Below are positions 8,625-18,421 of a stretch of 64,000 nt of DNA, piece after piece. Below the pieces are notes generated by a model that saw only the letters and a list, made by a program, of their open reading frames with translations, did no database searches and had not been told where the DNA came from. This DNA comes from Bacteroidota bacterium (GTDB lineage Bacteria; Bacteroidota; Ignavibacteria; Ignavibacteriales; Melioribacteraceae): positions 8,510-72,509 of the forward strand of contig JAMCSN010000082.1 of assembly GCA_023381535.1 (NCBI GenBank), read 5' to 3'. Positions within the stretch are counted from its first letter, which is position 1; the number at the start of each line of letters is the position of its first letter. The position numbers were made by a program, and so were the translations under genes.

Positions 8625-10029
8625 TGTCTATCCTCAAATCTTTTGAAATGATATTAAATAATTCATGTTCGCTCAACAGCTTACTCTTCATCAATGCTTT
8701 TACAAAAGGCATTTCATGTTCATACGCATACTTTACGAGTTCCTGTATCGTTTCATAACCGAACGTAGTTATCAGCGAAGCAGCAATAGCCGATGAATTG
8801 ATCAAGTTTAGTTTACAGCGCTCTATGTTGGCTGTGATGCCATCGATACATTTGAGAGCGAGATTTATGTTTGAATCTTTTAAGTAAGAGAGAGACTTTA
8901 GAAAAACGTGAGCGATCAACGGCGCAAACGCATTAAGCTCCAGATTACCGGAAGAGACCAAGTTACTGATCAGCATATCATTGGATTTTACCAACTCACT
9001 GATTTGAATCGCGTTCTCTAAAATTACCGGATTCACCTTGCCCGGCATAATGCTGGAGCCAGCTTGCATTGGCGGAAGATTTATTTCTCCTATGCCTCCG
9101 TTGGGACCGCTTGACATAAAACGCAGATCGTTGCACATTTTAATTATAGTTGTTGCACCGGCTTTAATTAGACCATGCACTTCAACAAATACATCCATGT
9201 TCTGCGTTGCATCAATCAAGTCTTCACTTTTGGCGATTGGAAGTTTTGTAATTTTTTTCAAAATATTGTTTACGTTCAAAACGTAATCTTTCGAGGCACT
9301 TACGGAATTTCCAACGGCTGTTCCTCCAAGATTAACCGATCTCAACCGTTCTTCTGCATTGTAAATTCTCCAGCGGTCGCGTGCAATCGCCTGGGCATAT
9401 GCACCAAATTCTTGTCCCAACGTAATTGGAACCGCATCTTGAAATTGGGTTCTTCCAAGTTTCAAAACATTCTTAAACTCACTTTCTTTTTTTTGAAGAG
9501 AGTTTTGCAACTTTGCGAAGGAATCTGCAAGCTCTCGCAGCATATAAATTGCGGCAATACGAAATGCCGTGGGAAATGTATCGTTAGTCGATTGACTTAA
9601 GTTCACATCATCCAATGGATGAATAGAAGAATAATCACCGTAATTCTTGTTTGCGATATTTAGCGCAATATTGGCAATCACCTCGTTAATATTCATGTTA
9701 AGAGAGGTGCCGGCGCCTCCTTGGTAAGGGTCAACAATAATCTTTTTGTAAATGTCATCTAAGTTGCCTTGGATGCATTGTTCAGTTTCAGTAATTAGAA
9801 TGTGAATTGCCTCATGAATGGCTTCATATTTTTCTTTTAAAAGAATTCCACATTTGTAATTTGTTTCGGCAGCTGCAAGTTTAACCTGGAAAAAAGCTTT
9901 GATGAGATATGGGTGAATTCTTTCCCCAGATTTTATAAAATTGTTGCAGCTCCTTAATGAATGAATTCCATAGACAGCATCATCGTGTAACTCTACTTCT
10001 CCTAACGAATCTTTTTCTATTCTCATCAT
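8617..10029 (-). CDS. aspA: Aspartate ammonia-lyase
   Basis: Converts aspartate to fumarate and ammonia. The fumarase/aspartase signature GSSIMPGKVNPV is present, together with DVNLSQSTNDTFPTA and GRTQFQDAVP. The reading frame extends to a TTG at 10053, but ATG codons at 10029 and 10026 fit the family start (MRIEKDSLGEVELHDDAVYG). A TATATTTTG sequence just upstream may be its -7 box. It is joined to hydF by an 8-bp overlap. An aspartase gene beside hydE/F/G recurs in several anaerobes, so it may serve hydrogenase maturation or amino-acid fermentation here. Confidence 0.93.
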   Translation of the reverse strand: MMRIEKDSLGEVELHDDAVYGIHSLRSCNNFIKSGERIHPYLIKAFFQVKLAAAETNYKCGILLKEKYEAIHEAIHILITETEQCIQGNLDDIYKKIIVDPYQGGAGTSLNMNINEVIANIALNIANKNYGDYSSIHPLDDVNLSQSTNDTFPTAFRIAAIYMLRELADSFAKLQNSLQKKESEFKNVLKLGRTQFQDAVPITLGQEFGAYAQAIARDRWRIYNAEERLRSVNLGGTAVGNSVSASKDYVLNVNNILKKITKLPIAKSEDLIDATQNMDVFVEVHGLIKAGATTIIKMCNDLRFMSSGPNGGIGEINLPPMQAGSSIMPGKVNPVILENAIQISELVKSNDMLISNLVSSGNLELNAFAPLIAHVFLKSLSYLKDSNINLALKCIDGITANIERCKLNLINSSAIAASLITTFGYETIQELVKYAYEHEMPFVKALMKSKLLSEHELFNIISKDLRIDIE

Positions 10030-10090
10030 CAACTCACAAAAATTTACGATCAAAATATATCAAAAATTGAGAACGCTTTTTTTGATGGAC

Positions 10091-10120
10091 AAAAAAAGAC
10101 CCCCAACAATTGGGGGTCTT
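10091..10120 (-). terminator. Rho-independent terminator of the cytochrome gene
   Basis: On the minus strand a perfect 9-bp stem (aagaccccc / gggggtctt, loop of 7) is followed by seven T. It lies 24 bp past the stop of the cytochrome gene and upstream of aspA, so it separates the two transcripts. Confidence 0.9.
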
Positions 10121-10143
10121 AGCAAACGTCTTCCGAAAATAAA

Positions 10144-12255
10144 TTACTTGAGTAAAATCATCTTGTTAACTTTTACAAAATTATCAGCTTCTATTCTATA
10201 AAGATACATACCGGAAGCCAAGTCTTTTGCAGACCATTCAACTATATGAACGCCAGCATTCAGATTATCGTTGACCAGTGTTACGATTTCTCTGCCGGTT
10301 ACGTCATAGACAGTCAACTTAACATGAGATTCTTTCGGTAATGCGAATCTGATGTTGGTTGATGGGTTGAACGGATTCGGATAGTTTTGATATACAATAT
10401 AATCCGTTGGTACAGTGTCTTGATAATCCTGTTTAACGGCTGTCGCGATTCCTAAGAGTTTCATTGCGCCCCGAAGAGCCGTTACAATATATTTTGGATT
10501 ATGGATACCGTTACTTTTATCTTCAAACGCAGTAAACGCATTCCAATATGCGCTTAATTGATCCTTAGTCCATTTTGAACTTGGGGTGGGAAATCCAAAC
10601 CACGTTCCATCATCTTTAGTAAATCCGTACCCTTTACTTATCACAACTCCTGGTATAGAAGTTGCTAATTGTGCCATTACTTTGGTAATCATTCCTCTAA
10701 CTTCTATTTGTAACCCTTCTTCAACCTTGTTGTTGTCAAAATCTGCTGTACCATTCAAATAGAATTTTACTTGATCGAAACTGGTTCCGAATGTGAAACC
10801 ATGGCATTGTGCACAAGCTTCCATATTATCCGTTCCATCAGGGGACATCATACTAAAAGTATGTCCGCCCATTTTAATTATATTACCCTGAGCGTCAGCG
10901 CTAACATTATTTTTGTACATATGACATCTTACGCATGCATCAACAGTGGCGCCGATATGATTTGATTTAGCCAATTTCTGACCGCCCAATTCAAGCATAT
11001 TGTTCGATGCCAAGATGTCACCCTGCGCTCCATAATGTGGACCGAATCGCAAATTGATGGCTGACGTTCCTGCACCAGCTATTGCTGCATTAGCTTCAGC
11101 TCTGGATTGATGACAATTCATACAAAGGGCACCTTTGCCCGCGTCTGTTATTTGTATCGTCGTTCCACCAGGCGCCAATAAACTAACTGACACTGTTCTC
11201 AGTTGATTAACATTTGCGTCGCTATGTGGATCATGGCAAGCTGCACAAGTAATAGGTGCATATGATGCATCAAAATAAGGGTCTGTTGTTGAAACACCTT
11301 CAACAAATTCTGCAAATCCTTTCCCGCTATGGCATCTTACGCAAGTCTCACGTCCGGATCCGGTTGGATAGGAAGTGGAAACCGCATGTTTTGAAGTTGC
11401 CCATTGGTCAGGGAAGAAATGATGAGTACCTGAGTCATGACAAAAGGCGCAAACTTTTGCATCCCACGAAGCTACCATTCTTTCATCGGTTGTAACGCCA
11501 AGGTGTCCGCTTGCAGGTCCATGGCAGCTTTCGCATTGAATGTTTGCTCTTGTCATTGCATCGGGGAATTGAGTAACCAACTTAGTATAGTTTCCAGCAG
11601 CAAGCACAGTTGGGAATGTAAATGGGAAATCATCAAAACCGTCGTTTACCGCAGTTGAGTCTTTATCATAGCCCGTAGTATGGCATCCTAAGCAAGATGC
11701 GCTATATCTCGAACTCACAGTTCCGTCAACACCTCTCTGCATCATTGATGAATGGCCTGTATTTTCCCATTCAGCAACTTTGCCCGAATGGCATGTTTTG
11801 CATTGGAGTTTTGTATCAGTACTGTTGTAAACAGTATTATAAACGCCAATGTATTTTCCTGCATTTAGTACAATTGTTGAAGTATAGCCCCCATCAGTTA
11901 CTGTAATATTATATGTTCCCATTAAATCGGGAGTGAAAGTAACTACTTGAGTGGAATCGTTTTGAACATCCTTTGTTGTTCCTATTTTTGCAGTTGAGCC
12001 GGAAGGTTTCTTCGTTATAGTGAAAACCGGAGAAACAAATTTCTTGCCTGTAAATGACGCTTCTAAATAACACTGTGTTCCTACACCAACATTTGTTAAA
12101 CCGTTAAAGGGGTAAGTGTAAATGTCTGTGGTGGATTTAACAACATCTCGCGGAGACACACCATAAGGTGAAAAACTTAAATTCACTGTTTGCGCACTTA
12201 CTGATGCAGTAACAAGTATCAATGCGGAGAGAATAATTGTAAATTTACGAATCAT
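10144..12255 (-). CDS. Nine-heme cytochrome c with type IX secretion tail
   Basis: 703 residues with a signal peptide (cleavage after SVSA). Nine CxxCH motifs are visible in the middle part: CKTCH, CLGCH, CESCH, CAFCH, CVRCH, CAACH, CMNCH, CVRCH and CAQCH. The last ~80 residues form a T9SS sorting domain (YPNPFNPSTNIRFALP, ending VNKMILLK). Before the hemes, about residues 30-130 look like an Ig-like domain (VTFTPDLMGTYNITV). The protein is probably matured in the periplasm and exported to the surface, where it could carry electrons to or from extracellular partners or act as an oxidoreductase. Several His residues outside the motifs could be distal ligands. It has a clear ribosome site (ggagg) and its own terminator. 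Confidence 0.93.
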   Translation of the reverse strand: MIRKFTIILSALILVTASVSAQTVNLSFSPYGVSPRDVVKSTTDIYTYPFNGLTNVGVGTQCYLEASFTGKKFVSPVFTITKKPSGSTAKIGTTKDVQNDSTQVVTFTPDLMGTYNITVTDGGYTSTIVLNAGKYIGVYNTVYNSTDTKLQCKTCHSGKVAEWENTGHSSMMQRGVDGTVSSRYSASCLGCHTTGYDKDSTAVNDGFDDFPFTFPTVLAAGNYTKLVTQFPDAMTRANIQCESCHGPASGHLGVTTDERMVASWDAKVCAFCHDSGTHHFFPDQWATSKHAVSTSYPTGSGRETCVRCHSGKGFAEFVEGVSTTDPYFDASYAPITCAACHDPHSDANVNQLRTVSVSLLAPGGTTIQITDAGKGALCMNCHQSRAEANAAIAGAGTSAINLRFGPHYGAQGDILASNNMLELGGQKLAKSNHIGATVDACVRCHMYKNNVSADAQGNIIKMGGHTFSMMSPDGTDNMEACAQCHGFTFGTSFDQVKFYLNGTADFDNNKVEEGLQIEVRGMITKVMAQLATSIPGVVISKGYGFTKDDGTWFGFPTPSSKWTKDQLSAYWNAFTAFEDKSNGIHNPKYIVTALRGAMKLLGIATAVKQDYQDTVPTDYIVYQNYPNPFNPSTNIRFALPKESHVKLTVYDVTGREIVTLVNDNLNAGVHIVEWSAKDLASGMYLYRIEADNFVKVNKMILLK

Positions 12256-12498
12256 TTTGATCCTCCATTAATTTAGTATTTTCTTTTGCGACTCAGTCAT
12301 CCGAAATAAAGATAAAAAGAGATTTATACTTTTTATTCTAATTTCTAATTAAAAAATAAAAAAAATAATAAAGATGTCAAAGTCTAAAAAAGATTTTTTA
12401 TTAAAAAATTAAATTTTTATCAAGAACTATTTTTTTATTTATTTGTTGTTCGAACTAATCAAAATGTGTAAATATCTCTTATAAATTATCGAGTGCAA
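12256..12498. other. AT-rich divergent intergenic region
   Basis: 243 bp between the cytochrome gene (minus) and cysS (plus), strongly A/T-rich with poly-A and poly-T runs. It holds the ggaggatca ribosome site of the cytochrome gene and a weak promoter-like pair for cysS (TTG at 12446-12448, then 20 bases, then TAAATATC). No ORF or RNA gene was recognised. Confidence 0.6.
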
Positions 12499-13908
12499 AT
12501 GCTGATTTATAATACCCTTTCGCGTAAAAAAGAAGAATTTCGTCCAATTAACCCGGATTTTGTAACGATGTACGTTTGCGGACCTACCGTATATGATTTT
12601 TTCCATATCGGAAATGCCCGATCATTTATCATGGCAGACATAATACGAAGATATCTTGAGTACAAAGGTTTCAAAGTAAAGTTTACAATGAACATTACAG
12701 ATGTAGATGATAATATTATCAAGAAATCGATACAGGAAAAGAAACCGGCATCTGAAGTTGCTGCTTATTATGCACAAGCTTTTTTTGAGGACTTAAAAAA
12801 ACTCAAAGTTAGCGCCGCAACTTTTAATCCAAAGGCAACGAACCATATCGAAACTATGATAAATTTAATCTCCGATTTGGAAAAGAAAGGTATAGCTTAT
12901 AACGTTAACGGGAATGTATTTTTTGATGTATCGAAGTTTAATGAGTATGGAAAATTGAGCGGTAAAAATATTAATGAGCTTGAAGCCGGTGCTCGAATTG
13001 AAATTAATGATGAGAAAAAAAATCCTCTAGACTTTGCGCTTTGGAAGAAAGCGAAAGAAGGTGAGCCTTCGTGGGACAGCCCGTGGGGAAAAGGCAGACC
13101 CGGCTGGCATATCGAATGCTCTGCTATGAGCACGACTCTATTAGGTAAGACGATAGACATACACGCTGGCGGGAATGATCTGATTTTTCCGCATCATGAA
13201 AACGAAATTGCCCAGAGTGAATCGGCATTCGAACAAAAGTTTGTAAACTATTGGATGCACTTTGGTTTTTTAAATATTCAGAATGAAAAGATGTCTAAGT
13301 CGTTGGGCAACTTTTTTACTGCGAGAGAGATACTTACAAAATACTCAGCAGAAGCAATAAGGCTTTTCTTCTCTCAAACGTATTATGGCGGACCGCTTAA
13401 TTTCAGTGATGAGTTACTTGACTCGGCTCAGAAGGGAGTCGAAAAAATCATAAATCTTGCAGAAAAAATTGAACACTCCTTAAAAGTTGCAACCGACGAT
13501 GGCGTCAATCCAGATTTTAATTTTCAGAAATACTACGATGACTTTGCCAAGGTAATGGATGACGATTTCAATACACCGCAAGGCGTTGCGGTAATTTTTG
13601 ATTTTGTAAAAGCTGTAAATAAAATAATCTCGGATAACGAGAAAATTAAGATTCAGTTTTTTGTTAATGCTAAAAAATTCTTGAAAGACACTGCCGACGA
13701 TGTACTGGGAATAATTAGTTTTGAACAATTAGGAAAATCTTCGGAGGGTATTTTGGAAGATGATTTAATTAAATTGTTGATAGAGGTAAGAGAAACTCTA
13801 AAGAAAGAAAAGAATTTCTCTCTTGCAGATCAGATTAGAAATGATTTGAACAAACTAGGGATTATACTTGAAGACAGTAAATCGGGAACGACTTTCAAAA
13901 AAAGATAA
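12499..13908 (+). CDS. cysS: Cysteinyl-tRNA synthetase
   Basis: Attaches cysteine to tRNA-Cys. The frame opens at GTG 12493, but ATG 12499 gives the standard start MLIYNTLSRKKEEF. Visible: zinc ligand Cys in YVCGPTVYD, HIGH motif as FHIGNARS, the second zinc ligand in HIECSAMS, GGNDLIFPHHENE with the zinc His, and KMSKSLGN. 470 residues is normal for the family. Confidence 0.97.
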   Translation: MLIYNTLSRKKEEFRPINPDFVTMYVCGPTVYDFFHIGNARSFIMADIIRRYLEYKGFKVKFTMNITDVDDNIIKKSIQEKKPASEVAAYYAQAFFEDLKKLKVSAATFNPKATNHIETMINLISDLEKKGIAYNVNGNVFFDVSKFNEYGKLSGKNINELEAGARIEINDEKKNPLDFALWKKAKEGEPSWDSPWGKGRPGWHIECSAMSTTLLGKTIDIHAGGNDLIFPHHENEIAQSESAFEQKFVNYWMHFGFLNIQNEKMSKSLGNFFTAREILTKYSAEAIRLFFSQTYYGGPLNFSDELLDSAQKGVEKIINLAEKIEHSLKVATDDGVNPDFNFQKYYDDFAKVMDDDFNTPQGVAVIFDFVKAVNKIISDNEKIKIQFFVNAKKFLKDTADDVLGIISFEQLGKSSEGILEDDLIKLLIEVRETLKKEKNFSLADQIRNDLNKLGIILEDSKSGTTFKKR

Positions 13909-14010
13909 GCCCTTGCTTGGCTAAGATAAGAATTGCTTTCACCTAATTTTTTCTGCATAAAACAAAAATTCTTTCTAATTTACTTTCAAGATTTACGGGA
14001 CGGAACCACA

Positions 14011-14781
14011 ATGAAAAAAATCTCTTCATTAATAATTATTCTTTTCATTAGCTCTCAATTATTTAGCCAAGGCACAAGCGGTTCGAATGCGAAATACGAA
14101 TACAGAAATCTGATAGATTTGCCGACTGCCGGAATCCTTCAGAAAGGTTTTACCGGCGTATCCATGGATATTATGCCGGACGGGGTTGTAGTTTCAAAAA
14201 TTGAAGTCGGCGTTTTCGAAGGATTTAGTTTCGGAATTTCCTACGGTGGAAGCAATATCATCGGTTCGGGAAATATTGAGTGGTATAAACTCCCGGGTAT
14301 TAACATAAGAGGAAGGATCATCGATGAGAGCCAAGCGTTGCCTGCAATCACGGTTGGCTTTGATTCACAAGGCAAGGGAAATTATAACCGCGATCTTGAT
14401 CGATACCAAATAAAGTCTCCGGGATTCTTTGCTGCAGCAGCAAAAAATTTTGAATTCTTCGGCTACTTAAGTCTTCATGGAGTGATTAACTATTCTCTTG
14501 AAAGAAATGATGGCGACAAGGACATAGACATCGGCGTCGGCTTCGAAAAAACCCTTGGCGGAAGAGTTTCACTGCTTGGCGAATACGATTTTGGAACCAA
14601 CGATAATACCGGCAGTTCACTTGGGAAAGGCAACGGATATTTAAATATGGGTCTGCGCTGGTCTGTTGGAGAAGGTTTAACGCTCGGCTTAAATTTCAGA
14701 GATTTGTTGGTTAACAAACGAATTAACAGCAACAGTGCCGATAGAGGTATTTTTGTTGAATACGTAAAAAGTTTATTCTAG
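14011..14781 (+). CDS. YjbH-like outer-membrane protein
   Basis: 256 residues from ATG 14011 (MKKISSLIIILFISSQLFSQ signal peptide); the open frame extends further up without a plausible start. The mature part begins EYRNLIDLPTAGILQKG and alternates glycine/aromatic beta strands, matching the YjbH/exopolysaccharide-associated barrel family by pattern. It ends in an aromatic residue (KSLF) as outer-membrane barrels do. Role uncertain; exopolysaccharide or surface function is known for some relatives. Confidence 0.6.
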   Translation: MKKISSLIIILFISSQLFSQGTSGSNAKYEYRNLIDLPTAGILQKGFTGVSMDIMPDGVVVSKIEVGVFEGFSFGISYGGSNIIGSGNIEWYKLPGINIRGRIIDESQALPAITVGFDSQGKGNYNRDLDRYQIKSPGFFAAAAKNFEFFGYLSLHGVINYSLERNDGDKDIDIGVGFEKTLGGRVSLLGEYDFGTNDNTGSSLGKGNGYLNMGLRWSVGEGLTLGLNFRDLLVNKRINSNSADRGIFVEYVKSLF

Positions 14782-14930
14782 CTGTTTGTATTTCAAAACG
14801 AACACATCAGTTCACTCTTCTATACACATAACTTAGTTTTCATTCAAATAGCTGCATTTCTACCTTTCTTTTGAAACTGAAAAGGGTATAGTTTTTGTAT
14901 AAGAGATATAGAATTTTAAAGGGTGGTGTC

Positions 14931-15875
14931 ATGAAAACATTGATCAAATTATTAGCTGTCGTTCCGCTTTTGTGGTTGGGCGGCTGTTATACGCAAGTCG
15001 CTTTGCGCGACAGTGGTTATAGTAACCAGGGTAATGAAAGAGAAGGCGATCAGTATGCGCAGTCTCAAGATTCCACTGAGTATTATGATCAGGCAGACTC
15101 TAACTATTACCCCGATAATTACAACTACGATAACGGTTATCTTAACTACAGAAGATTCTATTGGGGATACTACCCATCCTATGGGTTTAACTTAGGATAC
15201 TACTACGATCCTTTCGGGTATGATTGGTATGGTTACAGTCCTTATTCTTATTGGGGACCCGGCTATTACTGGTCTAACTATTATCCGAACAGTTTATGGA
15301 GATATTATAACGACTACTGGGGTAACTACATGCCTTATACGTATTACAAATATCGAACATACACAGCTTTGAGACCAAGAGGTAACGAAGGCGACCGAGG
15401 TTCTGCTACAAGATATAGGAATTCAGGCGGTGGCGGTAGAGGTTCCGCAGCTGGAGTAGGATATCCAACTAGAGATAGAAATACAAATACCGGTTTGAAT
15501 GTTGATCTCGGCAATGTCAGGGTCTCTCGTGATGCCAATAGTGGAAACAGTTCAGGTTCGCGTGTGTCAAAAGAATCTCCGAAAAACAATACAAACTCGC
15601 GTAACGCAGAGGTAAGGTCACGCAACAGGAATGAAAGACAAAATCCTCAGGTTAGGGAGAATCCGAATCGCAGAAGCGGTGAATCTGGGCGAGCTACAAG
15701 AGGAGAAAGTTCACGTCGAAGTTATTCTCCGCCACCGCGTTCCGAGAGACCGGCTCCGAGCTATACGCCAAGAAGTGAACCAAGCTCTCGACCAGCACCG
15801 TCCCAAGCGCCGCGTTCTGAAAGTTCAGGACGATCGAGTTCAGGTTCTAGAGAATCAAGCGATCGAGGAAGATAA
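14931..15875 (+). CDS. Low-complexity lipoprotein: Tyr/Asn-rich then Arg/Ser/Pro-rich
   Basis: 314 residues from ATG 14931; the signal peptide ends in lipobox LWLGGC. Residues about 30-145 are extremely rich in Y, N, G, D and W (YYWGPGYYW-like repeats). The rest is rich in R, S, G, N and P with short repeats near the end (APRSES, PRSEPSSRPAPS). No known domain is recognised. Such composition suggests a surface-exposed, disordered, sticky or pigment/polymer-binding protein, but that is a guess. It lies just upstream of the FadL-like porin. Confidence 0.65.
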   Translation: MKTLIKLLAVVPLLWLGGCYTQVALRDSGYSNQGNEREGDQYAQSQDSTEYYDQADSNYYPDNYNYDNGYLNYRRFYWGYYPSYGFNLGYYYDPFGYDWYGYSPYSYWGPGYYWSNYYPNSLWRYYNDYWGNYMPYTYYKYRTYTALRPRGNEGDRGSATRYRNSGGGGRGSAAGVGYPTRDRNTNTGLNVDLGNVRVSRDANSGNSSGSRVSKESPKNNTNSRNAEVRSRNRNERQNPQVRENPNRRSGESGRATRGESSRRSYSPPPRSERPAPSYTPRSEPSSRPAPSQAPRSESSGRSSSGSRESSDRGR

Positions 15876-15925
15876 TTATTGTTTCGTTGGTACTGTATTA
15901 ATTATTCAACAACGTTGAGGAAATT

Positions 15926-17383
15926 ATGAAAAGCTATTTGAAGTTTCTAGGAATGTTCTTGCTTATGGTTTGCACACTTCATGCGCAGGACTTCAATGAT
16001 GCATTAAGGTTAAGCGATCCGGGGATCATCAGCGGTCCCAGATCTCTTGGAATGGGAAATGCATACACTGCTATCAGCAATGATTTATCTGCCGCAATTT
16101 TTAATCCGGCGGGTTTTGGTTTAATTCGAAAACTGCAATTTGACGGTGCATTGGGAAATAATTCTTTGAGCAATAACGTAACATTCTTTGGAAACAGTAC
16201 AAACGCTTCCAACAGCTCTACAAGACTAAGCCAATTTGGGTTTGCGTTTCCGATTCCAACGTCAAGAGGAAGCCTGGTGTTTGCGTTAGGTTACAACCAG
16301 CTTAAAGATTTCAACAACATTATAAAGTTTAACGGTTACAACCCGGGCAACACTTCCAAAATCCAGGACTTGGTTTATTCCTCGAATCCGGACGATAATG
16401 ACTTCGCATATAATTTAGGATTAAGCTACACACTCCGCGATGCTAACAACAATTCTCTGGGTGATACGACTTTGATAAACGGTAAACTGAACCAGAACGG
16501 AAATATTCTTAGCGAAGGAACAATTAACAGTTGGTACTTCGGCGGTGCTATTGAGGTTGAGCAAAATGTCTTTGTTGGTGCAACCATTAACATTATTACC
16601 GGCACATTCAAAAGGACATTGGATTATTGGGAAAAGAATTTGTTGAATAATTATCCTCCAACATTACAACTCGATCCGACGGATAGCAGAACCGCCGGCT
16701 TCCAATCGTTTTATAGAAATACAATTTTGAATTGGGATATTTCAGGCTGGGATGCAAAGATCGGAATGTTAGCCAAAGTTAATGATTCATTTAATCTCGG
16801 CGCAACAATAAGATTCCCAAGGACTTACACAATCAAAGAAACATACTCGGTTTACGGCGAAAGCTATTTCACAAACACTACATTTAAAATTGATCCGCCC
16901 ATTGATTACCGGAGCGAGTACGATATTACAACTCCGTACGAATTTACATTAGGCGGTTCGTTCAAAAACGATATTGTTACACTGAGCGCCGATGCAACAA
17001 TGATTGATTTTACTCAAATGCAGTTTTCAAGCGGACTCGATCAAATTACGCGGGAACAAAACAACAATGATATCAAATCACTTTTCAGAACCGTTTATAA
17101 TTTGAATGCCGGTGCTGAAGTTAGAATTCCCAACAGCGGATTTGTTTTGAGAGGCGGATTCATGTATAAACTGTCTCCTTACAAGGGCGATCCTACCGAC
17201 TACGATAAGAAATATGTAACTGTTGGTCTCGGCTACAAAACCGCGTCTAATCTTTCACTTAATCTTGCTTACTCTCACGGATGGTGGAAAGACTTCGGTG
17301 ATAATTACGGATTCAATGTTTCCCGCACTTACCAGGATTTAACCAAAGATAATTTTGTAATGGGTGTTAGCTACAACTTTTAA
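15926..17383 (+). CDS. FadL/TodX-type outer-membrane transport protein
   Basis: 485 residues, signal peptide ending HAQ. After it comes GPRSLGMGNAYTAISNDLSAAIFNPAGF, the N-terminal pattern of the OmpP1/FadL/TodX family (and of the related PorV group), then a long beta-barrel ending in YNF. Members move hydrophobic compounds across the outer membrane; the substrate is unknown. A strong terminator follows. Confidence 0.8.
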   Translation: MKSYLKFLGMFLLMVCTLHAQDFNDALRLSDPGIISGPRSLGMGNAYTAISNDLSAAIFNPAGFGLIRKLQFDGALGNNSLSNNVTFFGNSTNASNSSTRLSQFGFAFPIPTSRGSLVFALGYNQLKDFNNIIKFNGYNPGNTSKIQDLVYSSNPDDNDFAYNLGLSYTLRDANNNSLGDTTLINGKLNQNGNILSEGTINSWYFGGAIEVEQNVFVGATINIITGTFKRTLDYWEKNLLNNYPPTLQLDPTDSRTAGFQSFYRNTILNWDISGWDAKIGMLAKVNDSFNLGATIRFPRTYTIKETYSVYGESYFTNTTFKIDPPIDYRSEYDITTPYEFTLGGSFKNDIVTLSADATMIDFTQMQFSSGLDQITREQNNNDIKSLFRTVYNLNAGAEVRIPNSGFVLRGGFMYKLSPYKGDPTDYDKKYVTVGLGYKTASNLSLNLAYSHGWWKDFGDNYGFNVSRTYQDLTKDNFVMGVSYNF

Positions 17384-17419
17384 GTTTCTTCTTATCTCTC
17401 GTTGATTGACAACCCCCCG

Positions 17420-17454
17420 GAAGCACCTTATTTTTAAGGTGCTTCTTATTTTTA
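17420..17454 (+). terminator. Rho-independent terminator
   Basis: A perfect 11-bp stem (gaagcacctta / taaggtgcttc) with a TTTT loop is followed by ttattttt. It ends the FadL-like gene, and the ribosome site of rsgA begins 4 bases later. Confidence 0.9.
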
Positions 17455-17467
17455 AACGGAGGTAAAA

Positions 17468-18421
17468 ATTCAAGGCACTGTTTTCAAGACTGAAAGCAAT
17501 AATTACTATTTATTGAATGAAAAAGATGAAGAAGTAAGATGTTCGCTGCGGGGGAGATTTCAAAAAGAATTTGCATTGAAGCGCGGCAAACTTTTTGCCG
17601 TTGATATCGTTGTAGTCGGTGATCAAGTCTTATACGAAATGAACCAAGACGGTTCAGGTGTTATAGAAAAAATCCTTCCAAGAAAAAATTACATTTCGAG
17701 AAAAGCCCCTAAGATTAAAGGCGCAAGCACAAGGGGTGAGCGGCTTGAACAAGTTGTTGCCGCTAACATCGATAACCTAATTATTGTTTCAAGCTGCCAA
17801 CTTCCAAAACTAAATAACCGTTTGATAGACAGATTAATAGTTATCGGAGAAAGCTCTCACGTCAAGCCGATCATCGTGATTAATAAAACCGATTTGGACG
17901 CCAATGATGATTACGGAAATCTTGTTCAACTTTACCAAGGAATTGGCTACGAAGTTTTTGCTACGAGCATAATCACTAAAAACGGTTTAGATGAATTGCG
18001 CGATGCCATGAAAAACAGAATTAATTTGATGTGGGGTCAATCCGGAGTTGGAAAGTCATCACTGCTGAATGAGATTTACACAAGTCTGAATTTCAAAATT
18101 GGAACAATCAGCAACTCTACATCAAAAGGGAAGCACACCACGGTTACAAGTGTTTTACGAAAAGTCGATACTGGAACATTCATCATCGATACACCCGGTA
18201 TTCGCGAAATAGATCCTTACGGGGTACGCAAGGAAGATTTGGGACATTACTTTGCCGAGTTCAAACCGTTTCAAGATAATTGCAGATTCAATACTTGCAC
18301 ACATGATCACGAACCAGGCTGCGCCATTATCGAAGCTGTTGAAAAACAATTGATCGACAAGTTAAGGTATCAAAGTTATTTGAATATGCTTGCAACAGTT
18401 GAAGACGACATGAATTTTTAG
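17468..18421 (+). CDS. rsgA: Ribosome small-subunit GTPase RsgA, probable AUU start
   Basis: Late 30S assembly GTPase. Seen in order: OB-fold, permuted GTPase domain (NKTDLD, then GQSGVGKSSLLN, then DTPGIRE), and C-terminal zinc site (CRFNTCTHDHEPGC). The first standard start codon is TTG 17513, which would delete the first OB strand. An ATT at 17468 lies 5 bases after GGAGG (17458-17462) and restores the family beginning QGTVFKTESNNYYLLNEKD. A stop (TAA at 17453) lies just upstream and there is no ATG/GTG in between. I therefore place the start at ATT, giving 317 residues. Its stop overlaps the stop of the convergent next gene. Confidence 0.88.
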   Translation: MQGTVFKTESNNYYLLNEKDEEVRCSLRGRFQKEFALKRGKLFAVDIVVVGDQVLYEMNQDGSGVIEKILPRKNYISRKAPKIKGASTRGERLEQVVAANIDNLIIVSSCQLPKLNNRLIDRLIVIGESSHVKPIIVINKTDLDANDDYGNLVQLYQGIGYEVFATSIITKNGLDELRDAMKNRINLMWGQSGVGKSSLLNEIYTSLNFKIGTISNSTSKGKHTTVTSVLRKVDTGTFIIDTPGIREIDPYGVRKEDLGHYFAEFKPFQDNCRFNTCTHDHEPGCAIIEAVEKQLIDKLRYQSYLNMLATVEDDMNF

